DNA from: Desulfobacterales bacterium
GTDB lineage: Bacteria > Desulfobacterota > Desulfobacteria > Desulfobacterales > Desulfosalsimonadaceae
NCBI GenBank assembly: GCA_018399235.1
Contig: JAGYOX010000015.1
Coordinates: 1 to 36,959, forward strand
Reading direction: 5' to 3'
DNA length: 36,959 bases
The stretch's first letter is position 1. The number at the start of each line of letters is the position of its first letter. Below, piece by piece: positions 7,883-17,313 of the stretch. Position numbers and translations under genes: made by a program. Below the pieces are notes generated by a model. It saw only the letters and a list, made by a program, of their open reading frames with translations, did not search any database and was not told the DNA's origin.

Positions 7883-9739
7883 TTAAAAAAACGGGATGGT
7901 CAGGCAATAAACCCCGTATTCCAAAGTTGCTTTGACTTCGGCGTCGCCTTTTTCGAACACCCGCATCATTTCCTTGTTGGCCGGCAGTACATCGGCGGTA
8001 AACCCCTGAAGCCCGCGTTCCTTGGCAAGTCGCATCAGCAATTTGTAAAGGTAGGTGGCGATGCCTAGATTCTGGTATTCTTCATCCACAATAAAGGCCA
8101 CATCCGCATAGGGTCGATCCTTATGTTTGACATATCTGGCCTCGGCAATGATGTGGCCCTTTCCCAGGTCGCCTACCAAGCCAACGATTGACATGACCTG
8201 GCTGTAGTCAATATTTACGTATTCCTGCATTTTGGAATGCGGCATGGTTTTAAGCGGCGTGAAGTACCGGTAGTAAACCGATTCATCCGAGAACCGGTAG
8301 AAGAGCCGGCGCATTTCTTCTTCGTCAGAAGGCCGTATCGGCCGGAAACGAACATCCACATTATTTTTAAAGGTTTGCCGGGTATAGATGTCCGCCGGAT
8401 ATAGATGGGCGCTTTCAGCCAGAAAAATCTGGTCACCGTAAATTATATTATGGGATTTGGCTTCCTCGATCAGCCATTTTCTGTCATCCGGGTGGGCTAC
8501 TTCGATAAGCGCCTGGGCGCGTTCCCGGATGGTACGGCCGTTTAAATTGGCCACACCATATTCTGTTATTACGAGATCTACGGACTCCCGCACGTTTAAC
8601 TGGTTGGGGATATCCTCGATCGAGCCGCGGATATTGGATTCGCCTTTCAGGTTTCGGCTTGGCAGGGCAAATATGGTGTAGCCGCCCTCTGAAATTTCCG
8701 CACCATTGACAAAATCTATGACTTCAGAAGGATCGGTGGTGATGTTGCTTTTTCCCACATGAAGAGCGATTCGTCCTGTCAAATCGGCTTTCCGGATGTT
8801 AACGACGGATACAAATTTTGGATTGCGTCCGATGCGCATTGGGTTGAACACCTTGTCAATCCCCTGGAATTCAACCAGCGGGTTCTGGTCCAGCCAATTC
8901 ATCAGTTCCGGTGTTCCCATGGCATAAGAGGTTAGCGATTTTCCCGGGAAATGTTCCTTGTACTGGTTGGAAACCGCTCCGCTTTTAACCAAATCCATCA
9001 ATGCGTCGGTAAATACCGGCGTGTGTACGCCAAGGTTTTTTTTATTCATTAAATGTCTGGCCAAGGGTTCATACAATGGACCGATTGAGAATGCGAGGCA
9101 ACTGCCGTCTTCAATGGCTGAGGCCACATTGGCGGCGACTTTGTCGAATACTTCGTCAACCGGCCAGCGATCAAAATGAATCGGTTTTTCCGTAGCTTTA
9201 ACCAAGTAGTCGAATTCATCAATGGAAACAAAAGTATTGCCTAGGGTCTGCGGAACCTCGGGGTTGATTTCGCCGACAACAAGATCCGCTTGGTTCATTA
9301 CCTGGCGGGCGACGTCCACTGATATGCCGAAGCTGCAATATCCGAGTCGATTGGGTGGCGTGATCTGTATGAATGCCGCGTCAAAGGGAATCCGGCGGGA
9401 GTTGATTAACTGGGTCAGCCTTGAGAATCGGCTGGGGATCATGTCCACCCGTCCGGCGGTAATCGCCTCTTTTGCCACCCACCCGGAAAAAAAAGTTTTT
9501 AACCGGAACTTTTGGCTTTGTAATTTTTGTATGGAAATCGCGTCCCCAAAGCTTAAAAGTTGAAATAATTCAAGGTCCTGGAGATTATCCGCGTTCGAAC
9601 TCATCAGTTCCTTGACCAGCGTACGGGGCTCTGAAGCGCCGGTACCAAGAAAGATACACATGCCGGGTTCAATTTTTTTTAATGCCTTCTCCGGCGGGAT
9701 AACCATCTCTTGCCAGTTTGCCGTGCCAATCTCATTCAT
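7883..9739 (-). CDS. Bifunctional acetyl-CoA hydrolase/transferase-family and GNAT acetyltransferase fusion
   Basis: This 618-residue fusion has two parts. Residues about 1-440 match the acetyl-CoA hydrolase/CoA-transferase family (4-hydroxybutyrate CoA-transferase type), with the typical C-terminal ITEYGVANLNGRTIRERA (391-408). Residues about 463-618 form a GNAT domain whose acetyl-CoA loop is seen in EEYQNLGIATYLYKLL. Odd feature: in active family members the segment after the glycine loop reads roughly G-I-H-T-E, with Glu as the nucleophile; here it is GVHTP, with proline at 241. The usual GIGG loop is also changed (SIGPLYE, 218-224). CoA transfer by the usual covalent mechanism is therefore doubtful, while CoA binding may persist. 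A weak ribosome site (AGGAA) precedes the ATG. It lies downstream of an acyl-CoA ligase across a terminator-like hairpin. The fusion type is known from delta-proteobacteria; the substrate is unknown. Confidence 0.85.
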   Translation of the reverse strand: MNEIGTANWQEMVIPPEKALKKIEPGMCIFLGTGASEPRTLVKELMSSNADNLQDLELFQLLSFGDAISIQKLQSQKFRLKTFFSGWVAKEAITAGRVDMIPSRFSRLTQLINSRRIPFDAAFIQITPPNRLGYCSFGISVDVARQVMNQADLVVGEINPEVPQTLGNTFVSIDEFDYLVKATEKPIHFDRWPVDEVFDKVAANVASAIEDGSCLAFSIGPLYEPLARHLMNKKNLGVHTPVFTDALMDLVKSGAVSNQYKEHFPGKSLTSYAMGTPELMNWLDQNPLVEFQGIDKVFNPMRIGRNPKFVSVVNIRKADLTGRIALHVGKSNITTDPSEVIDFVNGAEISEGGYTIFALPSRNLKGESNIRGSIEDIPNQLNVRESVDLVITEYGVANLNGRTIRERAQALIEVAHPDDRKWLIEEAKSHNIIYGDQIFLAESAHLYPADIYTRQTFKNNVDVRFRPIRPSDEEEMRRLFYRFSDESVYYRYFTPLKTMPHSKMQEYVNIDYSQVMSIVGLVGDLGKGHIIAEARYVKHKDRPYADVAFIVDEEYQNLGIATYLYKLLMRLAKERGLQGFTADVLPANKEMMRVFEKGDAEVKATLEYGVYCLTIPFF

Positions 9740-9816
9740 TTTATCTATTTCCTGCCGTTTTAAATTGATCGTCGATTTTATGCCTTTGCCCTCAATGGCT
9801 TGGCTCCCAACAATAA

Positions 9817-9852
9817 ATCCCCTTGTCTTTAATCGGGAAAAGACAAGGGGAT
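9817..9852 (-). terminator. Probable intrinsic terminator after the acyl-CoA ligase gene
   Basis: A perfect 14-bp stem (ATCCCCTTGTCTTT at 9817-9830 pairing with 9839-9852) closes an 8-nt loop. Read on the minus strand it is followed by TTTATTGTT, a broken T tract. It sits 30 bp after the ligase stop and about 80 bp before the CoA-transferase fusion, so the two genes may be transcribed separately or by partial read-through. Confidence 0.65.
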
Positions 9853-9881
9853 CTATTTAGAGGAGGGTTTGAGTCTTTTTG

Positions 9882-11675
9882 TTATTGATACATTTCCTCG
9901 ATTTCATTCTGATATGTATCCATGGCGATCGCTTTTTTAATTTTCATGGTGGGGGTCATCATTTTGTTTTCAATCGTAAATTCCGGCACAATTTTAAAAC
10001 GCTTGATGGTTTCAAATGACGGCAGGGATTTGTTTTTTTCCTGAATCTCACTTTCAATGAGTTTATAGATCTGTTCATTGTTGATCAAATCATCAATTGA
10101 ATTAAAAGCGATGCCGTTTGCCTTCGCGTAGTCGGTGATATTTTCTTCATCAAGGGTTACCAGAGCGGACAAAAATTTTCGACGGTCGCCCACGACGCAG
10201 AATTGGTTGATATATTTGGAGGTCGCCATATGCCCTTCGATGGCCGCCGGTGCCACATTTTTGCCGCCGGCGGTAATAATCAGCTCTTTTTTTCGGCCGG
10301 TGATCCGGAGAAAATTCTCCGAATCAATTTCACCGAGGTCGCCGGTATAAAGCCAGCCATCGGACGACAAGGTTTCCGCGGTTTCATCCGGCATTTTGTA
10401 ATATTCTTTCATGACGTTTCTGCCGCGGAACAGGATTTCCCCATCCTCAGCAATTTTTTGTTCTATGCCCGGACCCGGAGGGCCGACCCAGCCGATCCGG
10501 TAGTTATCAAGCCGGTTTACATTGGTAAATGAGGTATTTTCCGTCATGCCAACCCCTTCAAGGACCAGCACGCCGGCGCCAATAAAAAATTTGGCAATGG
10601 CCGGTTCCAGTGGCGCAGCCCCGCTGATGCAGAACCGGAGGCGTCCGCCCAGGGCTTCATGGAGTTTGCTGAAAACAAGCGCAGATGCTATTTTATGTTT
10701 AAGCCCCAGCATAAACGGGACCGGCTCTTTATTGAGTTTGCAGTCGGCCATTTTATCTCCGATGTCCTTTGCCCAGTTGAAAATTTTTAGGGCCGCGCCG
10801 CCCTTAGCTTCCGCGCCACTCAATACTTTTGAATAGACCTTTTCATAGATACGGGGCACACTGGCAAAGAAGTGGGGTTTTGCCACCTTTAAATCCTCAA
10901 CGATGGTATCCATGCTTCGGCAATAATTGGTGGTGGCGCCGACAAGCATGGTGGCATTGACGCAGGTTCGGGCGAATATATGGGCCAGCGGCAGGAATAG
11001 AAACACCTCGTCCCCGCTACGGGCATCCACGCATGCTTCTACGGATTGCGCGGTAAACGTAATATTGTCATGGGTAATTACCGCCCCTTTCGGAACCCCT
11101 GTGGTACCTGATGTATAGACAATAGTGGCGGTGTCCTGGGGCGTAGGCATCTGAATGCGCTGTTGGAGGTCTTTTTCAGTGGTATCCTTTGCCAACTCCA
11201 TGAACTCATTAAAACTGATAATCCAGTCATCCCCGGCCGGGCCGCTGCCGTTGAAAAGAATGACTTTTCTGACATTTGGGATGTCATTTCGGATTTGCAG
11301 CAACTTGTCAAGCTGCGCCTGGTTTTCCGCAAAAACGACAACCGCATCGGAATGATTTATAATATATTTGCAATCTTCAGGTAGGTTGGACTGGTATATG
11401 CCGACCGTTGCCGCGCCGATGGTGGCATTGGCCATGTCGACTAAGACCCAGTAATAGCAGGAATAGCTTAATATGATGACTTTGTCCCCTTTTTCCACGT
11501 TCAGGGACATGAGGCTTTTCCCTGCCTGTTTGGCCTGGTCATAAAATTCTCCCCACGTAACTGACTCGGAAGATCCCTCGCCATCCAGAAACCATCGATG
11601 TGCGGTTACATCGGAGTGCGCGTCAACTGTTTTTTTGAGCATCTGGTGGACGTTTTGATAGTCTACAAAGTGCAT
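9882..11675 (-). CDS. Long-chain-fatty-acid--CoA ligase (AMP-forming)
   Basis: This 597-residue ligase activates a carboxylic acid, probably a medium or long fatty acid, to acyl-AMP and then acyl-CoA. It shows the ATP-phosphate loop IVYTSGTTGVPKGA (185-198), the adenylate motif GVGMTENTS, YTGDLGEID and the hinge GRKKELIITAGGKN. A C-terminal lysine-rich signature TPTMKIKK (574-581) supplies the expected catalytic lysine. The length and the GRKKELIIT/GGKN signature point to the long-chain (FadD/bubblegum-like) group rather than acetyl-CoA synthetase. The start is firm: an AGGGAGG site (11681-11687) lies five bases before the ATG. Downstream, across a terminator-like hairpin, is the CoA-transferase/GNAT fusion. 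Because AMP-forming ligases are classic targets of GNAT acetyltransferases, a regulatory link is possible but unproven. Confidence 0.93.
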   Translation of the reverse strand: MHFVDYQNVHQMLKKTVDAHSDVTAHRWFLDGEGSSESVTWGEFYDQAKQAGKSLMSLNVEKGDKVIILSYSCYYWVLVDMANATIGAATVGIYQSNLPEDCKYIINHSDAVVVFAENQAQLDKLLQIRNDIPNVRKVILFNGSGPAGDDWIISFNEFMELAKDTTEKDLQQRIQMPTPQDTATIVYTSGTTGVPKGAVITHDNITFTAQSVEACVDARSGDEVFLFLPLAHIFARTCVNATMLVGATTNYCRSMDTIVEDLKVAKPHFFASVPRIYEKVYSKVLSGAEAKGGAALKIFNWAKDIGDKMADCKLNKEPVPFMLGLKHKIASALVFSKLHEALGGRLRFCISGAAPLEPAIAKFFIGAGVLVLEGVGMTENTSFTNVNRLDNYRIGWVGPPGPGIEQKIAEDGEILFRGRNVMKEYYKMPDETAETLSSDGWLYTGDLGEIDSENFLRITGRKKELIITAGGKNVAPAAIEGHMATSKYINQFCVVGDRRKFLSALVTLDEENITDYAKANGIAFNSIDDLINNEQIYKLIESEIQEKNKSLPSFETIKRFKIVPEFTIENKMMTPTMKIKKAIAMDTYQNEIEEMYQ

Positions 11676-11802
11676 CTATGCCTCCCTGTTTTCGTTGGAC
11701 AGTTAGTATTTTTTGTTCAGGCGCTGCTTACCCGTTTTTAATACCAGCCTTCCCTCTTGTTTCATCTGTAGGTTTTATGTCCGATCAAACCATTAATGAT
11801 TT

Positions 11803-11831
11803 CTATTATTTGAAATATTGTTTGATGTCAA
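11803..11831 (-). promoter_or_regulatory. Candidate promoter region for the acyl-CoA ligase, with flanking inverted repeat
   Basis: On the minus strand a perfect TTGACA (11826-11831) is followed after 17 bp by TAATAG (11803-11808), a poor -10. The inverted pair ATCAAAC (11784-11790) and GTTTGAT (11820-11826) brackets the -10 and touches the -35, as an operator might. The leader would be about 120 nt. The site has been identified by eye only. Confidence 0.3.
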
Positions 11832-11843
11832 GGAGTTTAAGAT

Positions 11844-12707
11844 TTAGGAGAATAGGATCCCACCGTACCCGACAAATGTGTCGCCGGGATTATGCTCATA
11901 ACTTGAACTGTAGCCGACTAACCGGGAATTTTGAGCGCCCAGGGCTTTGGCCGAGGCAATCGCAGCCGCAGCCGCCCCGGGACAGCAGGCATTATGGTTT
12001 GAGCGGGCTTGTTTGATGACCGATTCCGGGGCCATGTCAAGCATGGCATCAATTACCTGCCTGTCGTTTTTATTTTTTACCCAGGAAAAGGCCTCGCGGC
12101 CTTTTCCTGCCGGCGTGAATCCAAAGCTCGGGCCGTAATGCGTGAGATCGGTTGATCCCACAATTCTAACGGTCTTATTGAGCGATTTGACGATTTCCGA
12201 TAGTGCCCGGCCTATATTAATTGCCTCGGGTGCGGCAGGGGGCCCGATTGGCACCAATCGCGATTCGGGAAAAAAATATTTGATGAACGGGAGCTGGAGT
12301 TCAATCGTATTATCCGGTGTAAATCGGGTGGGTGTCTCAACCGTGAATGAGAATTGTTCGGTTAAGCGACCGGCAACCTCCTCATCGATAGCAAGCTCAC
12401 CGAACGGGGTCTCCCACGCCCCTTCCGCCATGATGTAGCCCGAGGTATGGGGCGGCAGGTGCATCCCGAACACCACTATTGTATCCGGTGCCTGGGTATC
12501 CTCTTTTGCTTTTAACGCGGAAATCACATTGCAGGCGAGACTGCCGGAGAAAATCCAGCCGGCATGGGGTACAATACCACCCATATAGCAGGTATCCGGC
12601 TGAACCGTAAAACGGGTATCGTTTAAAAACTCCCGGATCTGATTTTCACATTCGCTTGCCCCGGCCGGATACCAGCTACCGGCAAATACTGGTCTGCGTG
12701 CATCCAT
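11844..12707 (-). CDS. amrB: AmmeMemoRadiSam system protein B (MEMO1 family)
   Basis: This 287-residue protein belongs to the Memo family, which has a fold related to extradiol dioxygenases and LigB. Landmark residues of the pocket are visible: H48 (IVPHAGW), H83 (FGMHLPPH), H190 (STDLTHYG) and C241/C242 (NACCPGAAA). They correspond to the histidines and cysteine of human MEMO1. In prokaryotes it usually belongs to the AmmeMemoRadiSam set with an AMMECR1-like protein and a radical SAM protein; neither partner is in this window. The N terminus (RRPVFAGSWYPA) is typical, and a strong ribosome site (AGGAGGT, 12712-12718) fixes the start. It follows the NifU-like and aminotransferase genes on the same strand and is likely cotranscribed with them. 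The biochemical role of the family remains unsettled, with redox and protein or RNA modification among the proposals. Confidence 0.9.
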   Translation of the reverse strand: MDARRPVFAGSWYPAGASECENQIREFLNDTRFTVQPDTCYMGGIVPHAGWIFSGSLACNVISALKAKEDTQAPDTIVVFGMHLPPHTSGYIMAEGAWETPFGELAIDEEVAGRLTEQFSFTVETPTRFTPDNTIELQLPFIKYFFPESRLVPIGPPAAPEAINIGRALSEIVKSLNKTVRIVGSTDLTHYGPSFGFTPAGKGREAFSWVKNKNDRQVIDAMLDMAPESVIKQARSNHNACCPGAAAAAIASAKALGAQNSRLVGYSSSYEHNPGDTFVGYGGILFS

Positions 12708-12763
12708 AACGACCTCCTAATGCTTATCATTATACCTAACGCCTACCACCCAATATCCGATCC

Positions 12764-13945
12764 CTATTTAAACCGTTTAATCGCCTTTTCAAACCCCGGC
12801 ATGGCATGGGTGATGGTTTGGTCATCCACGCAAAAGGCCAGCCGGATATGGCCCGGACCACCAAAACCGCTTCCCGGTACTGCCAGTACCAACTCTTCCT
12901 GTAGCGCCTGGACAAATTTGACATCATCTTCAATCGGCGAGCGGGGGAAGAGATAGAATGTCCCCGGCGGCTTGACAAAATCGTAGCCGCAGTCTTTGAG
13001 TCCGTTGCAGAGAAGTTCCCGTTTTTTGGCATAATATGAAATATCCACGCTCTCGCCCTGCAGACTTCCCACTAGCCGCTGCATAAGCGCCGGCGCATTG
13101 ACAAAGCCCAGTATCCGGTTGGATAATGCCATTCCATTTATAAGGTCGGGTTTGTATTGGGCTGTGGGATTTATCGCAATGAACCCGATGCGCTCGCCCG
13201 GGATGGAAAGATCCTTGGAGTAGGAAGTGGTCACCAGACTGTTATCATAGGCGGAAAAGATGCTTGGTACCGTAATGCCGTCGTAGACGATTTTTCGGTA
13301 AGGCTCATCTGAAACCAGATAAATGGTTCGTTTAAGCTCCCGGCTTTTTTGGGAAAGCAAACCGCCAAGCGCGTCAATGCGATCTTTTGAATAAACCTGT
13401 CCCGTCGGATTATTGGGGGAGTTAATGAGAACGGCCTTAGTTTTTTCCGTAATCGCCTTTTCAATGGCATCTAAATCTAGTGTAAAATCCGCATGGGTCT
13501 GAACGGTTTTTAATTTCCCGCCGTGGTTGTCGGCATAGAATCCGTACTCCACAAAATAGGGCGCCGGTGTGATCACCTCGTCACCTGGATCCAGGATAGT
13601 TTTTAATATAACATTCAACCCGCCGGCCGCCCCGCAGGTCATCAGAATTTCGTTTTCCGAAATATCGGTCTCATATTCTTTAGACAGATATTCCGCCACG
13701 GACTTTCTAACAAACGGGTAACCGGGATTCGGCATATAGGCATGCGCCCCGATTTCATCGGATTCGGCAATTTTTTTCAGCTGCTGTTTGAACCGCTCCG
13801 GCGGCTGCATGTAAGGGTTGCCCAGGCTGAAATCGAAAACGTTTTCGGCGCCGTGAATCGCTTTCAGCCGGGCCCCTTCTTCAAACATTTTCCGGATCCA
13901 GGACGATTTTTCAAGAAACGTCGCAATATGGGTGGCAATCGTCAT
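12764..13945 (-). CDS. Pyridoxal-phosphate-dependent aminotransferase, class I/II
   Basis: This 393-residue fold-type I enzyme moves an amino group between an amino acid and a 2-oxo acid. Visible landmarks are FSLGNPYMQPP near residue 40 (substrate side), INSPNNPTGQVYSK (174-187), VSDEPYRKIVYDG (211-223) and the Schiff-base lysine K244 in TSYSKDLSIPGERIGF. The C-terminal substrate-carboxylate arginine would be in the HIRLAFC segment near the end. The sequence resembles the aspartate/aromatic aminotransferase branch, but the substrate cannot be fixed by eye. The ATG is preceded by a GGAG site. It lies 19 bp after the NifU-like gene and 56 bp before amrB, so the three probably form one transcript. 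Confidence 0.9.
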   Translation of the reverse strand: MTIATHIATFLEKSSWIRKMFEEGARLKAIHGAENVFDFSLGNPYMQPPERFKQQLKKIAESDEIGAHAYMPNPGYPFVRKSVAEYLSKEYETDISENEILMTCGAAGGLNVILKTILDPGDEVITPAPYFVEYGFYADNHGGKLKTVQTHADFTLDLDAIEKAITEKTKAVLINSPNNPTGQVYSKDRIDALGGLLSQKSRELKRTIYLVSDEPYRKIVYDGITVPSIFSAYDNSLVTTSYSKDLSIPGERIGFIAINPTAQYKPDLINGMALSNRILGFVNAPALMQRLVGSLQGESVDISYYAKKRELLCNGLKDCGYDFVKPPGTFYLFPRSPIEDDVKFVQALQEELVLAVPGSGFGGPGHIRLAFCVDDQTITHAMPGFEKAIKRFK

Positions 13946-13964
13946 AAGCGTCTCCGAATAGGAT

Positions 13965-14183
13965 TTAAGCCGGTTCCACGGATTTGACTTCCGGTATTTC
14001 TTGTTTCAGAATCCGTTCAATGCCGTTTTTCAAAGTGATTTGGGACATCGGGCAGCCGGCGCAGGCGCCCTGCAGCCGGACTTTTACCACCCCGTCCACA
14101 ATATCGACCAATTCCACGTCACCGCCGTCAGCTTTTAAAGACGGCCGGATTTTTTCGAGCACTTGCTGGACTTGTTCTTTCAT
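13965..14183 (-). CDS. NifU-like (Nfu-type) iron-sulfur scaffold protein
   Basis: This 72-residue protein consists only of the NifU C-terminal domain, which holds or passes a 4Fe-4S cluster as a dimer using a CxxC motif. The cysteines C41 and C44 are present in [11 protein letters not shown], after the usual [13 protein letters not shown] stretch. The length matches the stand-alone NifU-family proteins of about 70-80 residues common in anaerobes. A perfect AGGAGGT site (14188-14194) precedes the ATG. It is the first gene of a probable three-gene unit with the aminotransferase and amrB. Since the AmmeMemoRadiSam set includes a radical SAM enzyme, a cluster carrier next to amrB is suggestive, but this carrier may simply serve general Fe-S assembly. 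Confidence 0.93.
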   Translation of the reverse strand: MKEQVQQVLEKIRPSLKADGGDVELVDIVDGVVKVRLQGACAGCPMSQITLKNGIERILKQEIPEVKSVEPA

Positions 14184-14204
14184 GATTACCTCCTGAAATT
14201 TATA

Positions 14205-14249
14205 TTTAAGGCTTAACCTTACAATAGACTAAAGATAATAAGCCTTAAA
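14205..14249. repeat. Inverted repeat between tgt and the NifU-like gene
   Basis: Eleven-base arms (TTTAAGGCTTA at 14205-14215 and its complement at 14239-14249) flank a 23-nt spacer. The arms are AT-rich and no T tract follows on the minus strand, so a terminator is possible but weak. An operator for the NifU-like gene is equally possible. Confidence 0.4.
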
Positions 14250-14308
14250 CAATTATGCTATGATGAATTTTAATTAAATTGCAAATATTTTTGGACGTTG
14301 GCATATGC

Positions 14309-16509
<2,201 letters not shown>

Positions 16510-16514
16510 AAAGT

Positions 16515-16700
16515 TTATGAATTTCCCATATAGACAAGTATCAACCCCAGAACCATCAGGACAAAGCCGAATTTTCGCAATGTGCCTTCCGGCATTTCAA
16601 GCACCTTTTGCATCATTGCCTTCATATTTTCGGGGAAGCCGAAATACGGGAGTCCTTCAACAATCATGACCATTCCTATGACACAAAGGAAAAACTTCAT
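16515..16700 (-). CDS. Small DUF2065-family (YjeT-like) membrane protein
   Basis: This 61-residue protein has two hydrophobic segments, about residues 3-20 and 43-59, joined by a short loop with FGFPENMKAMMQKVLEMP. The pattern matches DUF2065, related to E. coli YjeT, whose function is unknown. It should sit in the inner membrane. An AAGGAT site lies 10 bases upstream of the ATG. It is the first gene of the queuosine transcript, ahead of queA by 5 bp; no functional link to tRNA modification is established. Confidence 0.82.
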   Translation of the reverse strand: MKFFLCVIGMVMIVEGLPYFGFPENMKAMMQKVLEMPEGTLRKFGFVLMVLGLILVYMGNS

Positions 16701-16739
16701 AAGCAGACTTATCCTTTTGATATTTTATAAACCATTAAA

Positions 16740-16767
16740 GATATATGAAAAAAAATTGAAATGTCAA
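16740..16767 (-). promoter_or_regulatory. Candidate sigma-70 promoter for the DUF2065-queA-tgt transcript
   Basis: On the minus strand a perfect TTGACA (16762-16767) is followed by a 16-bp T-rich spacer and TATATC (16740-16745). The predicted start lies about 33 nt before the DUF2065 ATG. It has been identified by eye only. Confidence 0.5.
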
Positions 16768-16943
16768 AATGAAAAGCTTTTTCGTGGAACAACCCCTGAT
16801 GATCATGGGGCGACAATGGGGTTAAATATCATTCTTGCATCTACATAAAGATTTTGAAATAATCTGTTCGATTAAATTTCCGGACCGGTTTATCAATAGC
16901 CGTCCGAAACTATAACAAAATGGCAAACCAAAAGGATAGACGC

Positions 16944-17312
16944 ATGGCTGAGAGTTATTATTACATGTGGGAATTTGTAACCAGCATGACAATTATTATT
17001 CTGGTGGCCGCCTATATCATCCATGACAGAATAAAGCTGCGCTACCAGAAATTTGATGAGCCGGAAAGACAGCGGAAGATCAACTGGTTGAACGGGGTTA
17101 CCATGACGATTCTGGGCATATTGGCCGTTATTGGCGGCAGCAGCTGGGTGGCTTACGTCCTGACCCATAAGATTTTTATCAGCCCGGAGCTGGAAGGGTT
17201 TCATTCAAAGGTGCCGGGACTCGTAATGGCGCTGATCGGTCTTGTCGTTCTGGTTGCAGGGCTGAAAAAATATTTCAATCCGGAGCCTGAGCAATCAAGC
17301 GGGAAGCAATAA
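16944..17312 (+). CDS. Three-helix membrane protein of unknown function, upstream of gatB
   Basis: I do not recognise a family. The 122-residue protein starts at the ATG at 16944 because AAAGGAT (16931-16937) is well placed for it, whereas the earlier in-frame ATG at 16920 has no ribosome site. Three hydrophobic segments are visible: about 8-27 ([16 protein letters not shown]), 47-72 ([20 protein letters not shown]) and 91-110 ([17 protein letters not shown]). Between the first two is a basic and acidic stretch rich in R, K and E ([17 protein letters not shown]). The stop codon is one base before the gatB ATG, so it is cotranscribed with and perhaps coupled to gatB, though a role in amidation seems unlikely. 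Confidence 0.75.
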   Translation: MAESYYYMWEFVTSMTIIILVAAYIIHDRIKLRYQKFDEPERQRKINWLNGVTMTILGILAVIGGSSWVAYVLTHKIFISPELEGFHSKVPGLVMALIGLVVLVAGLKKYFNPEPEQSSGKQ

Positions 17313-17313
17313 A

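Noticed and set aside
11678-12016. 112-codon plus-strand frame over the spacer and the end of amrB
   Set aside because: It overlaps amrB on the opposite strand, shows no family features and has no plausible ribosome site.
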